Assembly: GCA_963848205.1 (NCBI GenBank)
Contig: CAWKCV010000006.1
Coordinates: forward strand, 186,001-250,000
Reading direction: 5' to 3'
DNA: 64,000 nucleotides
From: BOG-908 sp963848205
GTDB taxonomy: Bacteria; Pseudomonadota; Alphaproteobacteria; Acetobacterales; Acetobacteraceae
The notes under the pieces were generated by a model. That model did not search any database. It had not been told where the DNA came from and saw only the letters and a program-made list of their open reading frames with translations. The position numbers and the translations under genes are program-made. Shown piece after piece: positions 50,168 through 60,290 of this stretch (position 1 is the first letter of the stretch; the number at the start of each line of letters is the position of its first letter).

Positions 50168-51351
50168 ACGCCGGCAGCCGCGGGCACCGGCGCGATGCGT
50201 ATCGAACGACCGTAGCGGCGGCACGGCGTCTCGACAAGGCGGTAGGTAAGATCTGCAAAAATGCAGGTGAACACGACCGCCATGCCTACCAGAAGTCCGG
50301 CCTCTCCAGCGCCCGGTACAAAGTTTGGAGATTGCAGGTGGTGCAGCACTTCACGTGTGAGCGCGAAAGCGGGCACGTGGATCAGGTAAATTGCATAGGA
50401 TCGTGCACCCACCCACTCGCATATCCGCCGGATCACACCGGGGGCCATGATGTAGCCGCGGTTGAAACTTGCCGCATAGACGAGCATGCCCGACAAGATT
50501 GCCTGTAGTCCGTAGCGAATGCTGTGCAACGGATCGAGCAGTGCGGAGAGGCAGCCGCCGATCAGGAAGACCAACCCTGACAGAAAGGCCGCACGGATCC
50601 AGCCGCTCGCAGACAGGAAATTCGGCTCGGCCAGTGCGTAAGCCGGGTCGCACTCTCCCATCGCAAGCAGCACGCCCATTGCCAATGCACCGGGCCGTGT
50701 GTTGATGGCCCAGGGCTCCCAGGGCGCCGCAAACTGGTAAGCCAGAAGCAGGAACATTACCCAATGCAATCGCCGGCGAAAGACAAACGCCAGCACCGGG
50801 AGCAGGAGATAGAACTGCTCCTCGAGCGAAAGACTCCAATAAGGGAAGAATATCTGCAACGGTGTGGTCGCATAGAGTAGCATTGCGCTACGTAAATTGT
50901 TGACCGCCACAACGGCCGAGAACGCCGCAGGAAGGTTGCCCGCCATAGTGAAGAACGCACCAAAGCGGTTATATGTGACGGACAGCAGGATCGGTATCGC
51001 AATCCAGAGCCATGCCGCCGGTTGAAGCCGCCAGAAACGCCGGACCAGAAATGTAATGACTTGATGAAGATACGCCTGCCCGCCTTGTGCGGCACGCAGC
51101 TTCGGTAGCAAACTGCGCGCGATCACGAACCCCGAGATGACAAAGAACAGGTCGACGCCACCGCCGCCGCCACAATAGAAAATCAGCACGTGCTGCAATG
51201 TGGAGGGCCATTCGATCAACCCGCCTGCCATGTGCTGCAGATAAACCATGCCTATGGCCACCGCGCGCAGCACCTGAATGTCGAGATTCACCTCGTGCCC
51301 GACGGTGCGCTCCAGCAGCCCGGCGGCGGTGCCGTTGCCAGACGCTGTCAT
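50164..51351 (-). CDS. Acyltransferase family 3 membrane protein (OafA/YrhL-like)
   Basis: 395 residues from ATG 51351, overlapping the previous gene by ATGA. About ten membrane helices. The N-terminal block EVNLDIQVLRAVAIGMVYLQHM has the conserved Arg and His; FFVISGFVIARSL and FWRLQPAAWLW, and YWSLSLEEQFYLLLPV carry the catalytic region. These enzymes put acetyl or other acyl groups on surface sugars. It is 40-50% similar, by eye, to the N-terminal half of the upstream fusion protein, so it is probably a paralogue. Last gene of the membrane operon. Confidence 0.88.
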   Translation of the reverse strand: MTASGNGTAAGLLERTVGHEVNLDIQVLRAVAIGMVYLQHMAGGLIEWPSTLQHVLIFYCGGGGGVDLFFVISGFVIARSLLPKLRAAQGGQAYLHQVITFLVRRFWRLQPAAWLWIAIPILLSVTYNRFGAFFTMAGNLPAAFSAVVAVNNLRSAMLLYATTPLQIFFPYWSLSLEEQFYLLLPVLAFVFRRRLHWVMFLLLAYQFAAPWEPWAINTRPGALAMGVLLAMGECDPAYALAEPNFLSASGWIRAAFLSGLVFLIGGCLSALLDPLHSIRYGLQAILSGMLVYAASFNRGYIMAPGVIRRICEWVGARSYAIYLIHVPAFALTREVLHHLQSPNFVPGAGEAGLLVGMAVVFTCIFADLTYRLVETPCRRYGRSIRIAPVPAAAGV

Positions 51352-53984
51352 CGCCCGGACGCGTCCGGCAGATTGTGCGTAACCCTGCATCCCGTATCGG
51401 CGGGGACCGCATCCTCGGCAGCGCGATAATGCAAAATCTCAGGCGGCAGATCGCGGCTGTTGCACAGCACCGACCAGTCGCTCTTGCGCCAGGGCTGGGG
51501 CTCGGTGACGCTATGGTTCAGCATGTTCCATGTGGCCCCGCTTTGCGCGAGGTCGGCGAGAAAGAAATTCTCCATGCCGGAGAAGCCGAAATCGACGGTC
51601 GCGCCAGCCGGAAGGGTCGCCGCAAACCAGTGGACGCGCGCCATCTCGCCGGAAGAGATCAGGCTGCGCGTCAACATCGAGATATGCGGGCGCAAATGCG
51701 CCATCTGCGGTGTCAATGTGAAAGCGCTCGCCAGGGTCAGCAAGAGACTGAAAGCGGCCGCATAGCGGGTCCATCCGGCGCGCGAGAAGGACGACGCTTC
51801 CTGCAGCCAGGCGAGGGCGAGCAGGCAGAAGCCGAGCGGCAGTGCGAAATCGTACCAGATCTCATGCCCGAAATGCGACACCGCCACGAAACCTACGCCG
51901 AACAAGGCGAGCGTCATGCTACCATCGATCCGACGCACCAGAGCCAGGCGAAGAACGGCCAATGCGGACGCCAGCAGGAACAGCCATGTCGGGTGGTCGG
52001 TATCCAGGCGCGCGTAGAACGCCTTGGCCGCAAATTGCATGTGCATGTCGGCTTGCAGTCCAGGCCAATGTGCCAGCGCGTAGAGTGCGTAAGCGCCGAT
52101 GCAGGCAGACGCGGCGGCCATCGCAAGCCAGTCGCGCGGATCAGGCCACGGGAGTGTGCGCCGCCAGAGGCGGTCCGCAAACACGGCAAGCATGGCAGGT
52201 ACAAAGTAGATCGCGTTGAAATGCACCACGCCCGCCGCGGCGATCAAAGAAGCCGCGACATAGAGCCGGCCGGAAAGTGCGGCGGACAATGCGGCAATGG
52301 CCATCAGGCACAGCAACGCTTCCATGCGGCCGATGTTGGAGCTTGCCAGCATATAGGGAGAGGCGAAGGCGACGCCGATAGCAGCGCCGGCAAGCCATCG
52401 ACGCATGCCATGGGTCGTCCGCCAGGCAAGCCGGCTCAGCAGAACCAGTGCTCCTAACACCAGCAGCGTGGACACCCACCGCACGAGCGCAAAGCTGTAG
52501 CCGAAGATCGAAAAGATGCCGGCCAGAAATACCATGTAGCCTGGCGGCATCCACATCACGACCCGATCCGGGTTGAGCCCGGACACGAACATCGTGCCGG
52601 CATTTGTCAAATTGAAAGCGGGCGTGATGAAGCTGGTCTCGTCGGGCCACGGCACGGGGAATTGAAAACCCAGCACTGCGCGCGTCATCAGGATGGCGAG
52701 CGATGCCAGCAAAATCGGGCAGAGAAAAGGCAGCAGACCCGTCGGCCGCGCCTGAATCGCGACGCGCAGGCGGGAGATCTCCGCCGCGAGGCCACCTGCC
52801 GCCTGCGTGCGGGGCAGCTTGCGCGTGCCGCCTGGCCCGACAAACAGCCGGCGGCCATACTGGCGCAATGGTGTTTCGACAAACCTGTAGTTCAGCTCGC
52901 TCAGGATCAACGTCACCGCGAGCGCCGTGAAGAAGTAACCCAGCTCCAAATCCACTGTCACTTTCCAAATCGGTGCGCCGTAACGGAAATAATATTCCCG
53001 CGTCAGCGCAAATGCCGGGATGTGAATAAGGTAGATCGCGTAGGAGCGGCTGCCGACCCAGACCAGCACCGAGCGGAGAGCGCCCGGGCGCATGATGTAG
53101 CCCTTGTCGAACGTTGCCGTATAGACCAGGACACCTGAGAGCACGGCCACCAACCCGATCGGCACACCAAACAATGGTTGCGGCAGATTGGACGAAAGCG
53201 CTCCAAGCGCTGCCACCATGAAAATGAGGAAGACCCAACGCACGACGGCGGAGCGCCCCAGAAACGCGGGTTCTGCCAGTGCGTAGCCGGGTCGCGCCGA
53301 CCAGATGGCCACGAGCACACCCAATCCGATACCGCCCGCGCGCGTGTAGATGAAGATCGCCTCAGGCGGCAGCAAGAACTGCCACACCACCAGCAAACCC
53401 ATGACGTACACGATGCGACGACGCAGCAGGTAGAACAACGCAGGCAAGACGAGATAGAACTGCTCTTCGAGCGACAGGCTCCAATAGTGGAAATTCATTC
53501 CGCCGTTCTGGCCAGGCAGCAATTGCCCGAACCGGAAGTCGCTGACCGCCAATATTCCGGCAAAACCCGATGCGAGATTGGACTGCAGATCGCGAAACGC
53601 GCCCGACCGGTTGAACACGACTGACAGGATGACCGGCACGGCTATCCAGAGCCACGCAGATGGCTGCAAGCGCCAGAACCGGTGCAGCAGGAACGTGAAT
53701 GTTTCCGACAAATAGGCGATCGGCTCGCGGCAACCGGCCAGGCGCGGCAGAAGCGTGCGCGCTATGACGAAACCCGAAATCGCGAAAAACAGGTCGACGC
53801 CGGCCGTCCCGTGCCAATAGGCGTTGAGCAGCTCGCCAAGATGCGAGCGCCAGTAGAACAGGTTCAGCGGCATGTGTTCGACGAACACCATGCTCACTGC
53901 AAGCGCGCGCAACACCTCGATCTCTTCGTTGCGGCGCGTTCGGCCCGCCACAACCGGCGCGAGCACTTGGCTGTCCTGGTCCAT
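51348..53984 (-). CDS. Fusion of acyltransferase 3 and GT-C-like membrane glycosyltransferase
   Basis: 878 residues and about 20 membrane helices. Residues 1-385 are a complete acyltransferase 3 domain (IEVLRALAVSMVFVEHM, GVDLFFAISGFVIART, YWSLSLEEQFYLVLPA, YRFVETPLRQYGRR). After a linker of about 40 residues, residues 425-800 resemble GT-C/PMT or ArnT-type transferases: PWPDETSFITPAFNLTNAGTM has the acidic residues of the first loop, followed by many helices and a soluble C-terminal domain. It could glycosylate and acylate the same lipid-linked substrate. Fusion is seen directly; the activity is inferred. Confidence 0.78.
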   Translation of the reverse strand: MDQDSQVLAPVVAGRTRRNEEIEVLRALAVSMVFVEHMPLNLFYWRSHLGELLNAYWHGTAGVDLFFAISGFVIARTLLPRLAGCREPIAYLSETFTFLLHRFWRLQPSAWLWIAVPVILSVVFNRSGAFRDLQSNLASGFAGILAVSDFRFGQLLPGQNGGMNFHYWSLSLEEQFYLVLPALFYLLRRRIVYVMGLLVVWQFLLPPEAIFIYTRAGGIGLGVLVAIWSARPGYALAEPAFLGRSAVVRWVFLIFMVAALGALSSNLPQPLFGVPIGLVAVLSGVLVYTATFDKGYIMRPGALRSVLVWVGSRSYAIYLIHIPAFALTREYYFRYGAPIWKVTVDLELGYFFTALAVTLILSELNYRFVETPLRQYGRRLFVGPGGTRKLPRTQAAGGLAAEISRLRVAIQARPTGLLPFLCPILLASLAILMTRAVLGFQFPVPWPDETSFITPAFNLTNAGTMFVSGLNPDRVVMWMPPGYMVFLAGIFSIFGYSFALVRWVSTLLVLGALVLLSRLAWRTTHGMRRWLAGAAIGVAFASPYMLASSNIGRMEALLCLMAIAALSAALSGRLYVAASLIAAAGVVHFNAIYFVPAMLAVFADRLWRRTLPWPDPRDWLAMAAASACIGAYALYALAHWPGLQADMHMQFAAKAFYARLDTDHPTWLFLLASALAVLRLALVRRIDGSMTLALFGVGFVAVSHFGHEIWYDFALPLGFCLLALAWLQEASSFSRAGWTRYAAAFSLLLTLASAFTLTPQMAHLRPHISMLTRSLISSGEMARVHWFAATLPAGATVDFGFSGMENFFLADLAQSGATWNMLNHSVTEPQPWRKSDWSVLCNSRDLPPEILHYRAAEDAVPADTGCRVTHNLPDASGR

Positions 53985-53990
53985 GCCGCG

Positions 53991-56216
53991 CTAGCCTGCC
54001 ATCATTCCGGCCGGACCGCGGCCGCGGCCGCGCCAGCTTGCCAATGCCAGAGCGAGAAGGCCGGCCACGCCAGCGGCGAACATCGTGGCGATCAGGTTTG
54101 CAAATGGCGGCACATAGCGGAACCGAACATGCGACAGGCCGGGTGCTAACTCTATCTGCTGGAACACTTCGCCAAACGGCGTGATACGGGCGCGGTGCCC
54201 GTTCACACGTGCCTGCCAGTCGTCGAAGAACAGTTCCCGCCGCGCAAGCCGGGCCGGTCCATCGCACACGGCCTGCACCGCCTCGCGCGCCGCTGAAGAA
54301 AGCTTGCAGGGCCCGCCTTCGATCTCCCAGTACCGCCGGGCAAGCAGCAGCGCGTAAATGCTCGAGTTCCCATCGGTGAAAACGCGTTGAAACACATGCG
54401 GATCGGCGTCTGCCAAGGGATCGTGCAGCGCGCTGACCAACGCATGCGACACGCCAGCCTGCTCCAACGCAACATGCCGGCTCAGCAAATCCTCTTGCAA
54501 TGCAGGCTCGTTGGCAAATCCCTCCCCGAGAAATTCCGGCGGGCTCGCCGGATCGATATGGCGATGCACGTAGCCGACCCAGTTCGCAGGTGCAGGCAAG
54601 GACAAATAGTCGATCGATGCTACCTGGTAGCGGGCGCCATAATTTTCGTATAAACGGCCGCCCATCGTGAAAACCCTGCCCAGGTTAATGTTGTTCTGAA
54701 GATATCTCACTGGTGCCAAATCCAGCATGGCATGGCGTGGCCCTGTGAGAACGGGTGGCATGAACAACAAGAACGCTTCCACGGCCAGACCTGCAGCCAG
54801 CCATCGCCCCCGCTGAGGTGTAGGCTCCACCAAAGGCAGCAACGCGCACGAACCAGCCACCACCAAGGCCATGACGATCGAGCCTGCCATCCAGCCACCC
54901 CAGACCGGCCAGTCGGATTGCACACGTGGCCAGGCGCGCAGAAGGACGATGGCGATACCGGCCGCCCACACGCAGGCGGCTGCAGCGATCCGGCGCCACG
55001 TGCCCGGGATGCGCCATGCGCCGCAAACCCAATCGTCCACAGCCAAGGCGGCCAGCACCGTCATCGCAAATATGATCGAAGGCATCGCGTATCGGCAAAA
55101 CAGCGTCACTCTCAAGATAGGCAGCATCAATCGTATGGCGTCCAGGTTGGTCTGGCCGCATACCAGCGCCAAACCTACGAGCAGCCAAACCAACAAGGTG
55201 ATCCGAAATCCCGGCTGTCTGCCGGGTGCTGCCAAACTTGCAAGTGCCAGAAACAAGCCGGACGATCCGACATACCCGCCCACCGGGCCCCACTCGCCAA
55301 AGCGCTGATCCGCCATGATCGGCCCGAACGCATAGGGGAGTGCCAGAACGGGCGTTTGGGCAGTACTCACCGAGCCGAAAACGGCAAGCGCATGTGTGCC
55401 GACATCGCCGGTGCCGAGATAGAGCAGGAACGGCAACACAGCCGGCGCCGCCAACAGCAAACCGCAAACCAGCCCCGCCGTGACGCGGCCGGCTAGTACG
55501 AGGCGCGCGCGCGTGCCTCGCGCCCTCGCCAGCGCATCGATAACCCAGATGCCGGCGAGCAAACCATCCAGAAAAGCGGTTTCCGGAAACCCCGCAACGA
55601 GCGAATATGCAAGCGCCACAGCGATGATGGCTGGCCCGAAATACCTTGCCGTCGCTTGCTCGGTTCGGGTTTTCTCAATGCCCCAAATCAACATTGGCAG
55701 GAAGGCGATCGGCATGATCGGTGCGTCGGCAAACCATGCGAACGTGCCGTTGAGCTCGAACAGAACGCCGCCGATGCAAGCCGCCACACGGGACAAGCCG
55801 CGTTCACGCAAGGCGGCAAATGTGGCCAGGCCGGCGACGATCTGCATCGCCAGCTTCATATACATCACCCCGTCGCCAGCCTGTAGCAGCAACACGAATG
55901 GCAGGAAGAACGCGCCCGGCTGCATGCAGGCGGCGAGCGGCATGCCCGCGCCGGAATACGGGTTCCACCAAGGCAGGATGCCGTGCAGCCAATCATGCGC
56001 GACCAACGAGCCCAACGCTTGCAACGTGCGGCCGGCATTGCCGTCGATGAACGGTACGCCGTAATGGAAATCCGGTGACGCATGCTGCAGCCCGGAGAGA
56101 AACAGGCTCGGGTCAGACTGCACAAACCCGGTCAACGCCGGCGCATGCACCAGGATTGGCAGCAGCAGCAGCAGTGCGGGCCAGCGATACTGTTCACGCA
56201 AGACGCGCGGCTCCAT
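53991..56216 (-). CDS. YfhO-like multi-spanning membrane protein (paralogue 1)
   Basis: 741 residues and about 12-13 membrane helices with a large C-terminal soluble portion. Landmarks: GILPWWNPYSGAGMPLAACMQPGAFFLPFVLLL, GFPETAFLDGLLAG, PVRYLQNNINLGRV, QVASIDYLSLPAPANWVGYVHRHIDP, and WQARVNGHRARITPFGEVFQQIELAPG before a final helix. This is the layout of YfhO family (GT-C-like, glycosylation of lipoteichoic acid in Gram-positives). The function in this organism is unknown. It is over half identical by eye to the neighbouring paralogue and overlaps it by 23 bp. Confidence 0.8.
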   Translation of the reverse strand: MEPRVLREQYRWPALLLLLPILVHAPALTGFVQSDPSLFLSGLQHASPDFHYGVPFIDGNAGRTLQALGSLVAHDWLHGILPWWNPYSGAGMPLAACMQPGAFFLPFVLLLQAGDGVMYMKLAMQIVAGLATFAALRERGLSRVAACIGGVLFELNGTFAWFADAPIMPIAFLPMLIWGIEKTRTEQATARYFGPAIIAVALAYSLVAGFPETAFLDGLLAGIWVIDALARARGTRARLVLAGRVTAGLVCGLLLAAPAVLPFLLYLGTGDVGTHALAVFGSVSTAQTPVLALPYAFGPIMADQRFGEWGPVGGYVGSSGLFLALASLAAPGRQPGFRITLLVWLLVGLALVCGQTNLDAIRLMLPILRVTLFCRYAMPSIIFAMTVLAALAVDDWVCGAWRIPGTWRRIAAAACVWAAGIAIVLLRAWPRVQSDWPVWGGWMAGSIVMALVVAGSCALLPLVEPTPQRGRWLAAGLAVEAFLLFMPPVLTGPRHAMLDLAPVRYLQNNINLGRVFTMGGRLYENYGARYQVASIDYLSLPAPANWVGYVHRHIDPASPPEFLGEGFANEPALQEDLLSRHVALEQAGVSHALVSALHDPLADADPHVFQRVFTDGNSSIYALLLARRYWEIEGGPCKLSSAAREAVQAVCDGPARLARRELFFDDWQARVNGHRARITPFGEVFQQIELAPGLSHVRFRYVPPFANLIATMFAAGVAGLLALALASWRGRGRGPAGMMAG

Positions 56217-58449
56217 GCACCGAGCGACGTCTCCGAAATGTCCACAGTGGCATGCTTGCGAGACCTAACACACCGAGGCAGAAAGCGGCCGCAATAAGGT
56301 TTGCATCAGGAGGAACATAGCGGAATCGAACAGTCGATTGCCCCGCGGGAAGATCGATCGACTGGAATACATCGTCATAGGGCGCGATACGGGCTCGATG
56401 GCCATTTACTCTGGCCTGCCACACGTCGAACTGCAGCTCTCGCCGAAGCAGGACAGCACGTCGATCGCAGATCGCATCCAGGCTGTCTCTGGCTTCGTTC
56501 AGTATCCGGCACGGCCCGCCTTGCACATCCCAATAAGGCTTGGCGTTCGGCAAGACGTATATGCTGGCCTTGCCATCCGTAAAGACGCGACGGAATGCGC
56601 GGGCATCTGCGCCTTGCAGTGGATCAGGCTCCGCGCTTACCAGCACATGAGAAACTCCGACCTGCTCCAATTCCAAGTGACGATCCAAAACGTCGTTCAG
56701 CAGAGCGTCTCCGTTGCCGAACCCTTCGCCGAAAAACTCCGCTGAGCTGCCGGGGTCGAGATGCTTACGCACGTAATCGACCCATGCGGTAGGCGCTGGC
56801 ATCGACAGATAATCAATGGACGCGATATCGTATCGCGCGCTGTAATTCTCGACGAGCTGGCCATCGAAAGCGAATACGCGACCCAGACCTAAATGCAATC
56901 GCAGATATTCGAGCGGCGCCATGTCCACCTCTACAGAGCGGGGTGCCGCGAGGACAGGAGGCATGAACAGCAGCACGGCTTCAAGGCTGACGACGCCCAA
57001 AAATGCCATACACTGCCCGCGGGAAGGCTTGCGCGTCAGAAGCAACATGCAAAGCCCAGCACTCAGCATGGCCAGACCAATCGACCCGGCCATCCAGAAG
57101 GGCTTTGCGGGCCATACCAAACCGACACGAGGCCAGGCGCGCGCAAGACACACGCACAAGCCGATCAACCAGACCGCAGCCGCAATCGCTAGTCGTCGAC
57201 GCGCGAAGGAAGTCTGCCAGGCTCCTTTCGTCCAGTCGTCGACCGCCATCGCAGCGAGCACGATGGACGCAAAACTGATCGATGGCAGCGCGTAACGACA
57301 GAAAGTCGTGTCCTTCAGGATTGGCAGCATGAGCCGCAGCGCATCGAACTGCGGCTGGCCGGAGACGATGGCAAGGGCCACCAACGACCAGCCGGCCAGT
57401 ATCGCTCGAAACCCAAGCTGAGATCGTGCAAGCATCAGCCCTGCCAACCCGAGCAACATCGCGGTCGATCCTATGTAGCCGCCCGCCTGCTTCCAGTCAC
57501 CAATCTGGAGGTCCGCGTAAATTGGCCCGAACACGTAAGGCAATGCCAATGTCGGCATCTGCGCGGCGCTCAGGCTGCCGAGTATTGAGAGGGCATGCAA
57601 TCCAAGAGCGCCGACGCGGAGATAGGATAGGAAAGGAACGGTCGCAGGTGCCGCCAGCAGCAATCCGCAGATCGCACCGGCCGTAAGCCGACCGATGAAA
57701 ACCGCCGCCGCACGTGCTCCCGACTGCAGACTTATCCGGCAGACCGCATCCAATGCCCACAAACCTGCGAGGAGGCCGTCCAGAAAAGCTGTTTGTGGAA
57801 ACCCTGCCACAAGCGAAAAAGCCAAAGCCAGTGCCACCAGCATCAGTCCGCCCGAACTCAGGCCGGATGGGTCGGCACGCAATTTCTCGATGCCCCAGAT
57901 CAACATAGGCAAGAATGCAATCGGCATGATCGGCGCGTCGCCGAACCAAGAGAAGGTGCCGTTAAGCTCGAACAGCACGCCCCCCACGCAGGCGGCAAAA
58001 TGTGACAGGCCGCGCGTGCGCAAAGCAGCGAACGTGCACAGGCCTGCAATGATCTGGAGAACGAGCTTCATATACATGACGCCGTCGTTCGCGTTGAGGA
58101 GGAGGACGAACGGCAGAAAAAACGCGCCGGGTTGCATCGACGCGGCCAGAGGCAAGCCCGCTCCCGAATAAGGGTTCCACCAAGGCAAAATCCCGTGGAG
58201 CCAGTCATGCGCAGCAAGCGAGCCCAGTGCCTGGACAGTGTTGCCGGTATTGCCGTCGATATATTGCGCCCCGAACATGGAAATCGGCTGCGGGCGCGCT
58301 AGACCGGACATAATGAGGCCGGGATCTGCTTGAACGTAGCCAAGCAATGCCGGCAGATGCGTGATCACCGGCAGCAGAAACAACAAGGCCGCGGCCGCTT
58401 GTGTCTCGCCCAGGAATGGTCGACGCATCTTGCTCGCCAGCCTGCTCAT
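56194..58449 (-). CDS. YfhO-like multi-spanning membrane protein (paralogue 2)
   Basis: 751 residues from ATG 58449, which overlaps the TGA of the remnant gene by ATGA, supporting this start. All landmarks of paralogue 1 recur: DWLHGILPWWNPYSGAGLPLAASMQPGAF, GDAPIMPIAFLPMLIWGIEKL, GFPQTAFLDGLLAGLW, FDALRLMLPILKDTTFCRYALPSI, VASIDYLSMPAPTAWVDYV and WQARVNGHRARIAPYDDVF. A tandem duplication is therefore clear. Both copies keep the large C-terminal domain, so both may be functional, perhaps on different glycan acceptors. Confidence 0.8.
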   Translation of the reverse strand: MSRLASKMRRPFLGETQAAAALLFLLPVITHLPALLGYVQADPGLIMSGLARPQPISMFGAQYIDGNTGNTVQALGSLAAHDWLHGILPWWNPYSGAGLPLAASMQPGAFFLPFVLLLNANDGVMYMKLVLQIIAGLCTFAALRTRGLSHFAACVGGVLFELNGTFSWFGDAPIMPIAFLPMLIWGIEKLRADPSGLSSGGLMLVALALAFSLVAGFPQTAFLDGLLAGLWALDAVCRISLQSGARAAAVFIGRLTAGAICGLLLAAPATVPFLSYLRVGALGLHALSILGSLSAAQMPTLALPYVFGPIYADLQIGDWKQAGGYIGSTAMLLGLAGLMLARSQLGFRAILAGWSLVALAIVSGQPQFDALRLMLPILKDTTFCRYALPSISFASIVLAAMAVDDWTKGAWQTSFARRRLAIAAAVWLIGLCVCLARAWPRVGLVWPAKPFWMAGSIGLAMLSAGLCMLLLTRKPSRGQCMAFLGVVSLEAVLLFMPPVLAAPRSVEVDMAPLEYLRLHLGLGRVFAFDGQLVENYSARYDIASIDYLSMPAPTAWVDYVRKHLDPGSSAEFFGEGFGNGDALLNDVLDRHLELEQVGVSHVLVSAEPDPLQGADARAFRRVFTDGKASIYVLPNAKPYWDVQGGPCRILNEARDSLDAICDRRAVLLRRELQFDVWQARVNGHRARIAPYDDVFQSIDLPAGQSTVRFRYVPPDANLIAAAFCLGVLGLASMPLWTFRRRRSVHGAARLA

Positions 58450-58690
58450 CTGGCGGAAACCAACGCCCGTGTGTTCGCGGTGGTCCAGCCAGATCGCACG
58501 AGCAACAGCAGAAAACTCAAACCTGCCGCAAACAGTCCAGCGATCAAGTTGGCGTAAGGTGGTGCATATCTGAAGCGTATCGGCGAATAACCTCGCGAGA
58601 GGGCAATCTGCTGGAACAACGGACCCGCGCGAGCAATGTGCGCGCGATGGCCGCCTACACGCGCTGGACAGCCGTGCGCCCAAGCCTGCC
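58446..58690 (-). pseudogene. C-terminal remnant of a third YfhO-like gene
   Basis: The frame from 58690 to a TGA at 58446 encodes PARVGGHRAHIARAGPLFQQIA-like sequence, then SPIRFRYAPPYANLIAGLFAAGLSFLLLLV. This lines up with the last 70-80 residues of both neighbouring paralogues (WQARVNGHRARI...RFRYVPPDANLI). Everything upstream is missing, cut off at the fumC stop (58691). The remnant's stop still overlaps the next start by ATGA, so it was once a translationally coupled operon member. A deletion joined fumC to the 3' end. Confidence 0.78.
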
Positions 58691-60118
<1,428 letters not shown>

Positions 60119-60290
60119 GAACCCTGTCTGTCGCGCGGCCTCTATAGCCACGGACCTCACGGCAGGGAAATCGCACCCGATGGACGTCGGGAGCGAGATG
60201 ACGACATTGCCGGAACGAATGCAATTCCGTTATGAAAGGCCGAAGCTGGGCTTCGCCAAATCGGGCGCAGATGCGGCAGGAGTAACGTCG

